A stretch of DNA of 64,000 nt from Hysterangium stoloniferum (GCA_015178975.1 WHVD01000090.1:124001-188000), one strand, 5' to 3'. Shown: positions 12,130 to 22,467, counted from the stretch's first letter. Made by a program: numbers and translations. Notes: generated from the letters alone by a model not told the origin.

Positions 12130-12793
12130 CAGAACCATATTTAGAAAATACTTTGTGGAGTTCCAGGAAACAGATCTTCACACTCTGAAATATTATGTAA
12201 CAATCAAGCAGCAATCATCCTGTCTAAAGATCCACAGTTTTGTTGGAATATTAGTGTGATGTGTCTGTGTCACATGACAGTGTTTAGGTCCACTATGGTC
12301 CACAACTGCCAGATGGGTATGCGGTGTCAAAGGTTCTATATACTATACTTCTGAGTTAGAAAGGTTTTCCCTCAGTGCTCATTTACTACGAGACTGAGGT
12401 CAGTAGATATTCAAGATAATGATGTTCTATAACTGATACTGATTTATTATTAGTACATTTGTTATAGGTTAGCAATCATAGAATATAGTGCTCATTTACT
12501 ACGAGACTGAGTACATTTGTTATAGGTTAGCAATCATAGAATATAGTGCTCATTTACTACGAGACTGAGTAATTTGTTATAGCTTTGTATTACAACAAGT
12601 TTCATGCCCAAACAAAGCATATTTAAAGAAAATATCATTTCCTTCATGATGATTTAGTGGGGAAAGGATAAGCTGTAATCAGATATGTCTTGACTGACAA
12701 CATGGTAGCAGAAATGCTTACCAAGCCTCTTACTCATGATAAGCATTGGAAATTCGTCCATGTGATGGGACTAAGGTCACACTCAAGTGGGAG
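12130..12793 (+). pseudogene. Ty1/copia RNase H C-terminal fragment, interrupted by a solo LTR
   Basis: Before 12240 the plus strand encodes NQAAIILSKDPQF. After 12598 it resumes HAQTKHI and continues with KYHFLHDDLVGKG, VLTDNMVAEMLTKPLTHD and VHVMGL, the standard end of copia RNase H. The solo LTR at 12241-12597 sits between Q-F and H, and its removal restores the frame exactly. A polypurine run (GTGGGAG) at 12787-12793 adjoins an LTR start. Confidence 0.75.
12241..12597 (-). mobile_element. Solo LTR (357 bp) related to the Copia-1 LTR
   Basis: It runs TGTTGGAATA to TACAACA with target duplication AGTTT at 12236-12240 and 12598-12602. It resembles the Copia-1 LTR as read in Copia-1's own orientation. 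An internal block of about 59 bp ending ACTACGAGACTGAG is tandemly duplicated, giving three copies of TAGTGCTCATTTAC. Confidence 0.85.
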
Positions 12794-13064
12794 TGTTAAG
12801 AAATAAAAGTATATTCAGTGTGCGCTCACCATGTCTCACCATCTCATCAATACATAAGTATGAGATGTGTCCTGTTTGGTTTTGTTTGTCATTTTTTTTT
12901 CTTTTCCCTCAGTCGTTTATGCCCTTCGTGCGACTAAGGTATGTTGAACAAGTTATCATTCCGTGTTTGTTCCTCACATTGTATCAGCTAGTTTTTGATA
13001 GGTACATAATCGAAACCAGTCGTTTATGCCCTTCGTGCGGCTGAGCTAGTGTTTGGTACCAACA
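12794..13064 (+). repeat. Probable 3' LTR of the copia remnant
   Basis: It begins TGTTAAGAAATAAAAG directly after the polypurine run and plausibly ends TACCAACA. It contains two copies of GTCGTTTATGCCCTTCGTGC about 108 bp apart. The end is inferred from the TG...CA pattern only; no second LTR is present to confirm it. Confidence 0.5.
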
Positions 13065-13242
13065 TGTGTCCATAGTTATGTCCCTTCCACTTTTCATTCC
13101 AATATTGAGATCCTTCGAGTGTATCGCTGTCTGGAGTACATGTAAGCCCTCAATTTAAATTATAACAGTACCAGAAACCCACAGCGAAGGTTCTTAGGAT
13201 AGTCCAAATAAATGAAAGCACGACTGTGCGTTGTGGGTCTAG

Positions 13243-13477
13243 TGTAATCCTGGTGCCCCCAGTCTTACGCACGGACCCTTTAGTTTTACATTCTCGTTTC
13301 AATCAACACGTGATTACATAATCACGTGTTGCACCGTATAAGTAGCCGGGAAGTTTTCAGGACCTTAGATCTTACCGTATGCTGCACTTGCCTGTATCTT
13401 GTTCTGCTCTGGACAATACACCGTGGTCCTGTCAACTTGTGTGACCGCCAGTGATCCCAATTGACGACGAGATTACA
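13243..13477 (+). mobile_element. Solo LTR (235 bp), TRIM-2 family
   Basis: It runs TGTAATCCTGG to GATTACA with target duplication TCTAG at 13238-13242 and 13478-13482. It matches the LTRs of TRIM-2 (53933-54148 and 54793-55008) apart from about 19 extra bases. Those bases create a perfect 13-bp-armed palindrome at 13304-13331 centred on CA (arm CAACACGTGATTA). Confidence 0.9.
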
Positions 13478-13608
13478 TCTAGCGTCCTATGATGCAGTTT
13501 GCCTAAACACCCCCAGCAAACTGTAAATATTAAATTTGCCACATCGAAAGGAAGGGCTCGATTTAACATCCTTCTTTCAAAACAATGTATTTTTACGCTT
13601 AAAAAATA

Positions 13609-13956
13609 TCATGAGATGGATAAATTGGTCGAAAATCGAGGAAGAAAAAAAATGATTTGGGACAGATTGGCTACACCCTCCTCGAACCTCGCCATCCTCT
13701 CCAATGCGACAGCCACGCGCCATGCACAACCTCCCAACGCTAGCCGCTGCACTGTGCGTATATCACTGAAAAGAGTCTCTATGTTCTCCCGAATCCATCT
13801 GTGATTTGTACTTCTTTGAGCGGAAAGATTTTCACCTTCGACAAACCCGAGTCCCTCCCGATAAGCATTCAGCAACCAAACAGCCAATCTTCCCACCGAC
13901 GAAAAGTCTGTATGGGAACCTAATACAATCATTTTGACAAGTTGTCCTTCGACCAA
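13609..13956 (-). CDS. Unrecognised open frame, possibly a gene fragment
   Basis: A 115-residue reverse-strand frame containing SVGRLAVWLLNAYREGLGFV and WIRENIETLFSD. It looks amphipathic and cellular in composition, in a stretch with higher GC than the transposon zones. No known family is recognised and no neighbouring exon could be linked. It may be one exon of a lost gene or a chance frame. Confidence 0.3.
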   Translation of the reverse strand: MVEGQLVKMIVLGSHTDFSSVGRLAVWLLNAYREGLGFVEGENLSAQRSTNHRWIRENIETLFSDIRTVQRLALGGCAWRVAVALERMARFEEGVANLSQIIFFLPRFSTNLSIS

Positions 13957-14426
13957 TCAAATGCGTAATCACAGTAGTCGCAAAGGTGTATTTTCACCAT
14001 TCCCCAGAAGTCCTCAATGATGCCGTGTCATCAAGAGTATCCGTCAGTTCTTCGGAGATGGAATTCAGCAAGAGGGAAGGGCAGGATGATGTCTGCAGGT
14101 TTGAACACGGGCAGCAACAGCTTTCGGATCTTTCTTGGCCATTTGGCAGGAAGCATGGGAGCTTTACCTCACTATACAATTTTTTCGAGAAATGTACTGT
14201 ACTATAATCACTAGCCGAATAAATTTGCGTATTTTTACCGGGACATGGAATGGTTCAACTCAATAGTCTCTTACAATCTTGTAGGTCTATCGCATTACAC
14301 ACGCCATGAAACCCTACATCTTGAAATTATAAAATGAGAGGCTGTTACTAGCGGGGTTCCTCGAGCATAATGGCCTAAATGAGATCATGACAAAAAATCG
14401 GCATACAAAATTGATGAAATATCTAT

Positions 14427-14924
14427 TTATTTTGAAGAAAAAAAAAACATGTTGTGGCACTTGCGTGTGGCAGCACAACACCCTGCGTGGCACCTTCCTA
14501 TAAGGGGGAGAAGGGCATGTATGAGTTTATGATGACAATGAGGTATTGGGCTTGTCATGGGAAAGGAGGGAGGCCATTCCCTGAAGAGTCGAATCATCCT
14601 GAGGGACATCATACTGTTCCAATGTTTTCGAGCCCGTCTTCCCTGCACCAAACAGCTCCTCACCTCCTGTAATGACTGTGAGATGCCAACATAGCGGAAT
14701 GCCCTCCGGCCGACAATGGCAACCTCGCACGTATTTCTCGTCTCTTGATGCCCGTCTCCCCGCCCCCGTGCCAATGGAGGTTGTGGAACCAATGACAATA
14801 GATAATGATCGCTTTCTTCATTCATCTCTCCCTGATTCCAGTCCCAGTATTCCAAGAAGACATTAAACCGACAATGTTCGGGTTCTCCCATTGCAAAAGA
14901 CCACAAGAAATTCTCGTTGATCAT
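14427..14924 (-). pseudogene. Unknown block, copy 1 (paralogous to 15838-16925)
   Basis: The reverse strand of about 14427-14924 is similar in order and content to plus-strand blocks at 15838-16130, 16323-16520 and 16780-16900. Shared features are a GEMNE / GGMNEG-type segment and, in an overlapping frame at about 14540-14620, LEQYDVPQDDSTLQ, SLLSHDKPNTS. The counterpart at about 16795-16880 reads LEYNVPQDYPTLR, SLLPHDDSNTS. The longest frame (166 codons) is not the frame that looks conserved. Function is unknown. Confidence 0.35.
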
Positions 14925-15182
14925 ACAGAAAACGCCGGAAAGATCGCATATTTTAACGTCCTACGTCAACAAGTTTAAAAATTTGCCGGCGCAGTGGGTA
15001 GTCGTGTTGATGAGCCTGAGCCGGAGCCTGCTGACATCATCCGCCTGTGGTGGAGCAGGAGCCAGTGTAAGCAGTGCAAGGAGGTGCGGTATTGTGTGGA
15101 CGAGGGTGATGATTTGAGCATGGATTCCCCAGCTTTGGAGGCGGGGAAGTAGGTTGTAATGTATGTGTGCAGGCACACGTGG
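14925..15182. other. Short unassigned stretch
   Basis: Between the unknown block and the UBA-like fragment. A plus-strand frame around 15010-15148 reads EPEPADIIRLWW and QCKQCKEVRYC before a stop. It could be an exon remnant, but no family is recognised. Confidence 0.3.
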
Positions 15183-15617
15183 CTATTCGCTGGACCATTC
15201 GTAAATTCCATATCCTCCATAGTTGCTATCTACTCCAGAGACGGTTCGGGCCCACTGCCACTTGCCACCGCAACTTTTGAGACGCCATGGAAGGCGGCAT
15301 GGAAGGATCATCGTTATATGTAACCACAAAAGAGAGACGGTAAAACGGGTGTCTAATACCATTAACGTTCCACCAGGAAGCGCCATATGCCCAATCAACC
15401 ACTCCATAGCCACGTCCATGGCACCATTCCGGGTAGCAAATAATGCTTGTTGACAGCGGCCGGTAGGGGAAAGAGGCAGCGCTAAAGAGTGGGAGGGAGG
15501 GATTTTGTAGGAAGGGCCGGAGTTAGCGAGGCGGGAATGTAGGATGGAATCAAGGGTAAAAGATATGGAATGGGAGGGAGCGGGGAAAAGTGGCAAGACA
15601 GATGAACTCGACAACAT
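15183..15617 (-). pseudogene. Fragment with UBA-like segment (USP5/UBP14-type?)
   Basis: A reverse-strand frame contains CQQALFATRN followed by AAMEWL-like DVAMEWLIGHM. This resembles the UBA fold found in USP5/UBP14-type deubiquitinases, where the pattern is C..AL.ATGN..VEAAM.WL..HM. Only about 30 residues fit. Flanking residues are low-complexity S/P-rich and no catalytic Cys or His box is visible. It is best read as an isolated exon or retrocopy piece. UBA domains bind ubiquitin, but no working gene is supported here. Confidence 0.35.
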
Positions 15618-15837
15618 AATTCAGAATCAAGTGAATACGAACGGGAATAGGCTAGGGAAATAAGTGCAGACCAATAAACGCTCACCACAATTACCATCCT
15701 AAAGCGAAGTCTCACCCAGTTCCGGTCCAAAGGCAGGGTGTTAGTCCGAAAAAGGTTCGTCATGATTAGGCCGTTTGAGGGGAAGGTGTGCAAGAAAAAG
15801 GAGGAAGATCAGTGAAAGTCGCAAAATGTACAGGTCT

Positions 15838-16925
15838 GGACATTGACACAAGACTTTGAGAAGATATACGAAGAACTCTTCCCCATCTTGCTGTTTCATC
15901 ATCCACAATTCCTCGTGGGCCCTTCCGATAAGGGAATTGAACGTTGTGGGTTTGATCCCTTCTCGGAATACGGGCGGTGGAGTCGGGGAGGAATGAACGA
16001 GGGGATCACCGTCGATATCATTGGTTCCACGCCCTCACCAGGACTCGGGCGGGGAAGGGGACACGCGCATGAGGATACGGAAAATGGGTGCGAAAATGTG
16101 ATGGGCGGCCTGAGAGGATTCTGCCATTTTGGCATCTTATGGTCAATGCAGGACGCGAGTTTAAAACTCACATGTCTGCCACAACACGCGCCTCACACAG
16201 CGGACACCCACGCTCAAATCGCCATGTTCGTCCGCATGATACCCAACCTACTTGATTGCATACACCTCTGCTCATTCCGAAAGCAGAAGATGTCAGCATG
16301 CTTCGCCTCATGAGACATATTTTTGGTGTTGATGCAAGACTTTCAGAATATAGGCGAAGGACTTTTTCGTTTCTTGCTGTGTCATAGCCAAAAGTGCCTT
16401 TCTGCCTTTTCCAATGAGAGAATTGAAAATTGTTGGTTAAATACTTTCTTAGAATATGGGCGGGGTGAATCAGGGAGAGATGAACGAGGGAATCGCCGCC
16501 ATTGTCATTAAATCCACGTCCCCATGGGCACCGGGCGGTAGGCACATCATGGGAGTGAGAGGGAAAGTTGGAGCGAGGCTGAGAGTCTCAACGTGAAAGA
16601 GGAGTCCGTCTCAAATTTTGCACATGACAGTTAATAAGGGGTTCGGGGAGCTTTTCTGTGCAGGTACCGTGGGGTAAAAAGGATGGGAGGTAGTATGTGC
16701 ATAAGGCTGGAAGTGTAAAGACTGATTGGAGGGTGGATGCCGTGGAGCAGCTGTTTCCCACATTTCTGAGTCCTGTCGGTCTTGGGTGGAAGAAGTGCTC
16801 GAGTACAACGTACCTCAGGATTACCCGACTCTTCGGGCAGTAGACTCCCTCCTTCCCCATGATGATTCCAACACTTCAGGGGTTTTCATAAACTCTTCGT
16901 CAGTCCCCTCGATCATAATAGACTA
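15838..16925 (+). pseudogene. Unknown block, copies 2 and 3
   Basis: Segments 15838-16100 and 16323-16515 share an order of similar short segments: an ...GAC/GTT-GATGCAAGACTTT-like start, GAATA(C/T)GGGCGG, then GATGAACGAGGG and a GTTCCACG-like end. The part from 16780 to 16900 continues the similarity to reverse-strand 14540-14640. The block is therefore present at least twice in inverted orientation about 1 kb apart. Frames such as 15843-16313 are open but the copies are not conserved in one frame along their length. No function can be assigned. Confidence 0.35.
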
Positions 16926-16975
16926 TGTTAGAGCTGTAGTATCATACTCTAACACTCCCACCTGATGAAACAGCT

Positions 16976-19900
16976 CTATGCTAGTCCCAATAGTTTTCTC
17001 AAATATTCCACCTCTGGCTTAGCCAATGGTTTTGTTAATAAATCTGCAGGCATCTCTGAAGTAGGTAGATGAACAACTTTAATCTTCCCACTATCAACCT
17101 CCTGCCTTAACCAATATGTCCTCAAATTAAGATACTTCATTTGACCATGGTGTTCAGGATCTCTGGCAACTGCCATAGCAGATTGGTTGTCAAGGTACAA
17201 AGTGGATGCAGTCTTTTGAGGATATCCCCATTCCTCAAACAAGTTCTGCAACCATAATACCTCTGCACCTGCTGATACTGCTGCAATGTACTCTGCTTCA
17301 GTAGTGGAGAGAGTAACAATAGTTTGCAGTTTACGCTGCCAGCTAATGGCTCCAGTGCCCATTTTAACCACATATGCACCAGTAGATTTTCCAGTGGATT
17401 TATCCTCCATGATGACCATCTGAATAGGACACAAATAGTTCCTTGTCATTACTAGGGCCATAAGTCAAACCCAAGTCAAGAGTGCCTTTGAGATACTAGA
17501 AGATGTGTTTTACTGCTAGCCAATGAGCCTTTCCTGGATTGTGATTGAATCTAGCCAATATACCAACAGTGTAAGCAATGTCTGGATGAGTGGCAACAGT
17601 GAAATACATAAGAGACCCAACAGCATGGATATATAGAATGTCCTTCATATATGCAATCTCCTCAGGGAACACTGGAGCCTGGTCTTTACTCAGTTTCAAG
17701 TTAGGCACCATAGGATTGCAATCAGCAAGGCCATAATGCTGTAACATGTCCAAAATATATTGCCGCTGTGATAAAGTAATTGTTTGCTTCTTCCTGTCTT
17801 TTTCAATGCCAACACCCAATAAGTAAGTAATTGGACCAAGATCATGCAATTTGAAGTGGCTCTTTAAATCATCTTTGAGCTTCTTGATAGCCTCCTTAGA
17901 TTTGGATGCAATAGTCATGTCATCTACAAATACTGGCATAATGACTTTGACATCACCCTTTTGGAAGACCCAAATACTATGATCACATAGTACCTGTTTC
18001 ATGTCATCTACAAATACTGGCATAATGACTTTGACATCACCCTTTTGGAAGATCTAAATACTATGATCACATAGTACCTGTTTGAAACCCAAGCTGAGCA
18101 AGACAGCATTCAACTTCTTGTGCCAGATATGTGGTGATTGATGTAAACCATAAAGTCCTTTTAAGAGAAGTAAAAACTCATCATGAGCACCTTGGTGAAA
18201 ACCCTCAGGTTTTTGCAAGTACACCTCCACTTCACGTTCACCATTTAAGAATCCAGAAGAAATATCTAAACTCTCAAGTTCCATATCCTCTAGTGCAGCC
18301 AAAGCTAGGATAGCATATAAGGTGGCCCATTTGGCAGTAGGAGCAAAGGTATCAGTGAAGTCAAATCCTGGTTGCTGTGCATAGCCTTTGGCAACAGGAT
18401 GTGCTTTGAACTTGTCAATTGAGCCATCCTTTTTATGCTTTATTACAAATACCCAATGAGAGCCAATAGCTTTATGACCCTCAGGTAATTTGGCAAGGCA
18501 AAAGGTGCCATTTTCAAGCAAAGATTGCATTTCAGCATATGCAGCATCATACCACTTGTCAGCATCAGGACTTTGCAAGGCCTCTTTGAGATTCTAGGTG
18601 CATTATAATTGGCACTACCCTTGTAAGCAAACTCAAAGGCCTCGTCTACAGAGATATAGAGATCTCCTTCACTGGGACTTAGAGCTTCCTCTTCAGACTC
18701 AACTGGTTGAGGAGAAGCTGGTACAGAATCCTCTGCTTTATCACTGGACTCAACTACAGGAGTGGATTCTCTATAGTTGTGGATATTGGCAGGGTCAACT
18801 TGCCAGAAGCACTTAGGAAGAACTCTGTTTCTGGGTGGATTGCGATGTGGTTGAGGGGGAGAACTTGTTGAATACTCAGAAGTAGAATCAGAGCTAGAGC
18901 CTGAATCAGGAGCCAAAGCATTACCCTGATCATCTCCTACCTGATTTGGTTCCTGTGGAGCTCCCACCTGAGTAGACCCAGAGGGGCCAGGAATAAACAT
19001 ATCAATGAATTGTTGGTTATCAGGAAAAACCTTAGGAATAGGTGATGGTGTAGTCTACTTAGATAGTCCTGGCAAAACTCTCTCATCAAAAACAGTGTTA
19101 TTACTGACTATAATCTTTTTAGTCAGTGGATTGTAAAATAACCAACCCTTATAATCTGAAGGATATCCAATGAAGACACACTTTTGTGTGTGAGAGCCAA
19201 GTCCAATACATTGATCCTTCTGCACATGTACATAGGCAGTGGATCCAAATACCCGAATATTTGACACATTTGGTTTTCTACCATGGAAAGTAGTATAAGG
19301 CACAGAGTGCTTAAGAGCAATAGTAGGGGAGCAATTGTGTACATAAGTATGTAATTGCAAGAACAGCATGTTCCCAAAAAGGAGGACGGTGGGATTCAGT
19401 CAAAATTGAAGTGGACCCTTCTTCCAGTGTCCTATTAAAGCGCTCAGCCACACCATTCTGGTGAGGCTCACTTCGGACAGTATGCTGCTGACTAATGCCA
19501 GCATTTGCAAGGGAGGCATCAAATTCCTTTAATATATACTCTCCACCCTTGTCATCTCTAAAGATCTTAATCATCTGGCTAAGTTTATTTTCAACACTGG
19601 CCTTGTATATCTTAAAAGCCTCAAATACATCACTCTTGTTTTTGAGTAATGTAGTCATAGCATAGCATGAGGCATCATCAATGAAGGTTACCCAGTAGTG
19701 AAACCCTTCCAGAGTTTGTGTAGATAATGGACCATGAACATCACTGTGAATGAGTGCAAGTGGTTTAGTATAGCATGTTGTCACCATCTTATTAACCATT
19801 CTGTTCTGTTTACCAGCTAAGCAAGGTTCACAAATAGGATCTGCAGCAATCTGAGAGTCAATCTGAATACCAGTGACCAAGTCCCCTGCCATAAGCTTCT

Positions 19901-20523
19901 TTATATCAGTATGATTCAGATGACTGAAACAATGATGCCAAAGTGTAGAGTCTAATGGACAGGTTGTAACAAGACCAGCATAATCTGTCATAGATATTGT
20001 AATTCCATCTAAATAGGCCTGATTCTGTTCATTGACTGTTGCAGTGAAATCCAAAACCTTCTTCTGATAGAAAGACATCATGAAACCAAAGATAGAAACA
20101 TGGTAGTTCTTTTTCTTTGTCAAGTACAAGACTGAGAGTAGATTGCTTGTGAGATGGGGAACATGAAGAACTCTTTGAAATTCCAAAATTATATTTGCCT
20201 TTGCCTTTAGGCTTAAACTGCACAGCTCCTATTCCTGCAGACATAATGATATGTCCATTTGCAACTTGGATAGGAATTTGAAATGGTTTATAGCTTGAAA
20301 ACCAGTGATGATATGGTGTCATATGGGAAGATGCACCTGTGTCAGCTGTCCAATCAGAACTAGTATGAACAAGGAGAGCACAAGATGGATCAGAAGGCTC
20401 AGGAATGCAAGCACTTGCATTACCAGCAGACTCTGGGTATTTCTCTTCTGAGACTTTATCAGAGACACTAGCATGTGCTTTGGCTACCTTTCTCTTTTTA
20501 TGCTTCCTCTTCTTCTGCTCCAC
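16976..20523 (-). pseudogene. Copia-2 pol
   Basis: Domains on the reverse strand: protease (WTADTGASSHMTPYHHW, near 20340); GAG-pre-integrase (LWHHCFSHLNHTDIKKL); integrase (IHSDVHGPL, FIDDASCYAM, PHQNGVAERFNRT); reverse transcriptase (AHPVAKGYAQQPGF, FVDDM); and RNase H (STTEAEYIAAV, DNQSAMAVA, MPADLLTKPL). The frame is broken into at least five pieces near 17480, 18054, 18600, 19050 and 19350. The RT active site lies inside an 84-bp tandem duplication (17917-18084). The integrase and RNase H portions remain easily recognisable. Confidence 0.85.
17917..18084 (-). repeat. 84-bp tandem duplication across the RT active site
   Basis: Two adjacent 84-bp copies start at 17917 and 18001 with ATGTCATCTACAAATACTGG. 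The unit equals 28 codons and contains the FVDDM catalytic box, so the box occurs twice in the same frame. One copy has a stop where the other has a tryptophan codon (IWVFQ versus I-stop-IFQ). Confidence 0.85.
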
Positions 20524-20559
20524 TTGTTTTAATGCCTTCTTCTGTGCAAATTTGTAAAG

Positions 20560-20898
20560 ATGGCCATTATTCTGTATATGACAGCAATGCTTGCAAACAG
20601 TGCAAGTAGAATGTGCCTAGTGAAGTTTCAACCACATATTATTAGGAGCATCATTAATATCAATATGACTGCTCTGGATAGATCCAATAGAGTGCCAAAT
20701 AATACCACTGCTTTGTTGGAATGTTCCAACCAGTTTAACATCATTGGGCTGTTTTTCTTTTCCAAGGACAATGGAAAGGCAATTCTCCATATAAACCAAT
20801 AAGATCATGATTCCAATCCTCATAATTTGACTCTCCCAAAATAACACTATGGTGCTTGTAAGTATTGTTGGATGCCATGATAGATCAATATCCACCAA
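20560..20898 (-). pseudogene. Copia-2 gag remnant
   Basis: The reverse strand shows a gag-like start, with LGESNYEDWNHDLIGL reached in one frame and then lost. It is followed by a Lys-rich segment entering pol. Most of a normal copia Gag (about 300-400 residues) is missing between these parts, so an internal deletion is likely. Confidence 0.5.
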
Positions 20899-21469
20899 GA
20901 ATTTAACTGTGAATCAAGAAGGACTAATTAATTGGAGAAGCAGTTGTAATGCTGCCTTGCTCAACAGGGTTACTGTGATGTTGCAAGGAAGGTAAAAACA
21001 CAGGCTCACTGAAGTGTACTATGCCAACAGTTCAAATCCAATGTATATAAAAAGACCCTGTGATAAAAGATAAAATGATGTGGCAGAGATGCAGACAACA
21101 CTGGAAAGTTCCAGAAATGGTAGGAGGGAGTGTGACAGATGAGTCACAAGGAGTCACAATAGTGACAAAAATACTTTAAAAATGGAAGTTAGGAGAACAG
21201 GTTTTAGATTTGGAGCATGGGAATATGGTTCCTTATATGGTAACCAGCACTAAGTGGGCACTTAATAAGTGAGAAAATGTGCACAAGGGCAGGGGGGTGG
21301 GATGAGTGCAGAAAGTGACCAAGGCAAGTCCAAAACCACAGAGATACATATGACCACAAATAAGATCCAAATGCAATGTAAAGTGTTGTGGATAATAGAT
21401 GTTGTCAAAAAAGATGTGGGAAGTGATGGATTGCACAGATAGCAACTAGATGTAGCAGTTTAGACACCA

Positions 21470-21481
21470 GGGCCCATAACC
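21470..21481 (-). promoter_or_regulatory. Copia-2 primer-binding site
   Basis: On the reverse strand, GGTTATGGGCCC directly follows the LTR end ...CAACA. This is the same sequence as in Copia-3 and TRIM-1. Confidence 0.6.
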
Positions 21482-21992
21482 TGTTGAAACAGTCGAATAA
21501 CACTTTGCAGAACACCCCTGTGAGTGTGATTGGAAAGTAAACACTAAGGAGACTTTCCCACACCCACAGTGGACTATACTACTAGGTGCTTATCTAAGCA
21601 CCTAGACAGTAGTTACTGACCTAAGGTAACTCACTCAATACTGCACCTACAGTGCTGGGATGGGGACTGCCCATTACAGTGTCAACTTACTTGAATGGAC
21701 TCAGTCGCGCTTGGATGGCCAATTCTTCTTCCAATCTTGGCAAGATCAGGTGTTAGTTAGACAATTCAATTTTAAGTGTTGCAACAACAATTGACACAGT
21801 ATAATAGCCTTTAAGACTGGATTTTGCTATAAATTATATACACTGGGATAACCCCTCTCCAAGAAAATTTAAGATCCTTAGTAGAACCTTATTTTATATA
21901 AGCCCCAACAATCATCCATTGAATCCTTATAAGAGTTAAAATTAGTTAGGGATCTTTTTGTTAGATTGAGTAATGCTAGCAGTGCTTCCCAG

Positions 21993-22061
21993 GGTCAGGT
22001 GGTGTAATGGTTAACACCTCTGCTATATATGCAGCCCTGGGTTCAATCCTCAGTCTGGCCA
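21993..22061 (+). ncRNA. tRNA-like sequence in TRIM-1 LTR 1
   Basis: A 69-nt cloverleaf-like segment. It has a 7-bp acceptor (GGTCAGG with TCTGGCC), a D arm GTGT...ACAC containing a box-A-like TGGTGTAATGG, and a T arm with box-B-like GGTTCAATCC. It is three bases shorter than the copy in LTR 2, after the anticodon stem. Confidence 0.6.
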
Positions 22062-22083
22062 TTCATTTTCTACACTTTTAACA

Positions 22084-22095
22084 GGTTATGGGCCC
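22084..22095 (+). promoter_or_regulatory. TRIM-1 primer-binding site
   Basis: GGTTATGGGCCC immediately follows the LTR end TTTTAACA. It is the same as in Copia-2 and Copia-3 and nearly complementary to the initiator tRNA-Met anticodon arm. Confidence 0.6.
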
Positions 22096-22272
22096 TGCTG
22101 TGTACTATAGGGCATGGTTCCTGTGTGTGGAGTGAACAGCTATATTTGTGTGTGGTATAGTGGACAAGTCTGGACAAAAGAGCCAGAGAGGACCTATATC
22201 TGCTTATAGTATAGTTGAGTGCTAGCATTAAGGGAGTGTGTTAGATTGAGTAATGCTAGCAGTGCTTCCCAG

Positions 22273-22344
22273 GGTCAGGTGGTGTAATGGCTAACACCTC
22301 TGCTATATATGCAGAAGCCCTGGGTTCAATCCCCAGTCTGGCCA
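22273..22344 (+). ncRNA. tRNA-like sequence in TRIM-1 LTR 2 (complete cloverleaf)
   Basis: 72 nt fold by inspection into a full cloverleaf. Arms are: acceptor GGTCAGG/TCTGGCC with discriminator A; D stem GTGT/ACAC; anticodon stem TCTGC/GCAGA with loop TATATAT; variable AGCC; and T stem CTGGG/CCCAG with loop TTCAATC. Boxes A and B of a pol III promoter are recognisable. Position 33 is A instead of the near-universal U and no CCA-adding context can be judged, so it is not called a functional tRNA gene. Confidence 0.65.
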
Positions 22345-22467
22345 TTCATTTTCTACACTTTTAACACTTTTGAGGATCCTAAAAAAATTGGAACAAGGGC
22401 TTTTCCTGGTGATAGCATTGTAATCCTGCCTGTTTCATGACAGGCACATACTACTGACAACTCCACT

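Larger units (their letters stand above)
16926..21788 (-). mobile_element. Copia-2: Ty1/copia element, 3' LTR mostly lost
   Basis: Reverse-strand copia coding (20898 to 16976) lies between a right-hand LTR starting at 21482 (TGTTGAAAC) and a left remnant of only 29 bp (16926-16954, TGTTAGAG...CTCTAACA) that follows a GGTGGGAG polypurine run. The left remnant does not match the right LTR and no target duplication was found, so the ends are rearranged. The outer edge of the right LTR near 21788 is uncertain. The right LTR contains the inverted repeat CTAGGTGCTTA/TAAGCACCTAG near 21585. Confidence 0.75.
21959..22366 (+). mobile_element. TRIM-1: 408-bp miniature LTR retrotransposon with tRNA-like LTRs
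   Basis: LTRs at 21959-22083 (125 bp) and 22239-22366 (128 bp) run TGTTAGATTGAG to TTTTAACA and flank a 155-bp non-coding interior. The target duplication is CTTTT (21954-21958 and 22367-22371). A primer-binding site GGTTATGGGCCC follows the first LTR, and a purine-rich AAGGGAGTG precedes the second. Each LTR contains a tRNA-like sequence. The LTR end and primer site match those of Copia-3, so a copia element probably mobilises it in trans. Confidence 0.9.
21841..22411. mobile_element. CACTA-like MITE M1, carrying TRIM-1
   Basis: The ends are CACTGGGATAACC and TTTTCCTGGTG, with inner inverted arms around GGATCC. A 3-bp ATA lies on both sides, which fits CACTA-type targets. TRIM-1 and its duplication interrupt it at 21959-22371. 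Without the insertion the junction AGGGATCTTTT-GAGGATCC matches the uninterrupted copy near 22568. It has no coding capacity. Confidence 0.7.

Noticed and set aside
16926..16954. A complete 29-bp LTR for Copia-2
   Set aside because: It does not match the 21482 LTR and no target duplication fits; it is more likely a rearranged remnant.
21993..22344. Functional nuclear tRNA genes
   Set aside because: They lie in LTRs with target duplications, position 33 is not U, and the anticodon loop varies between copies.
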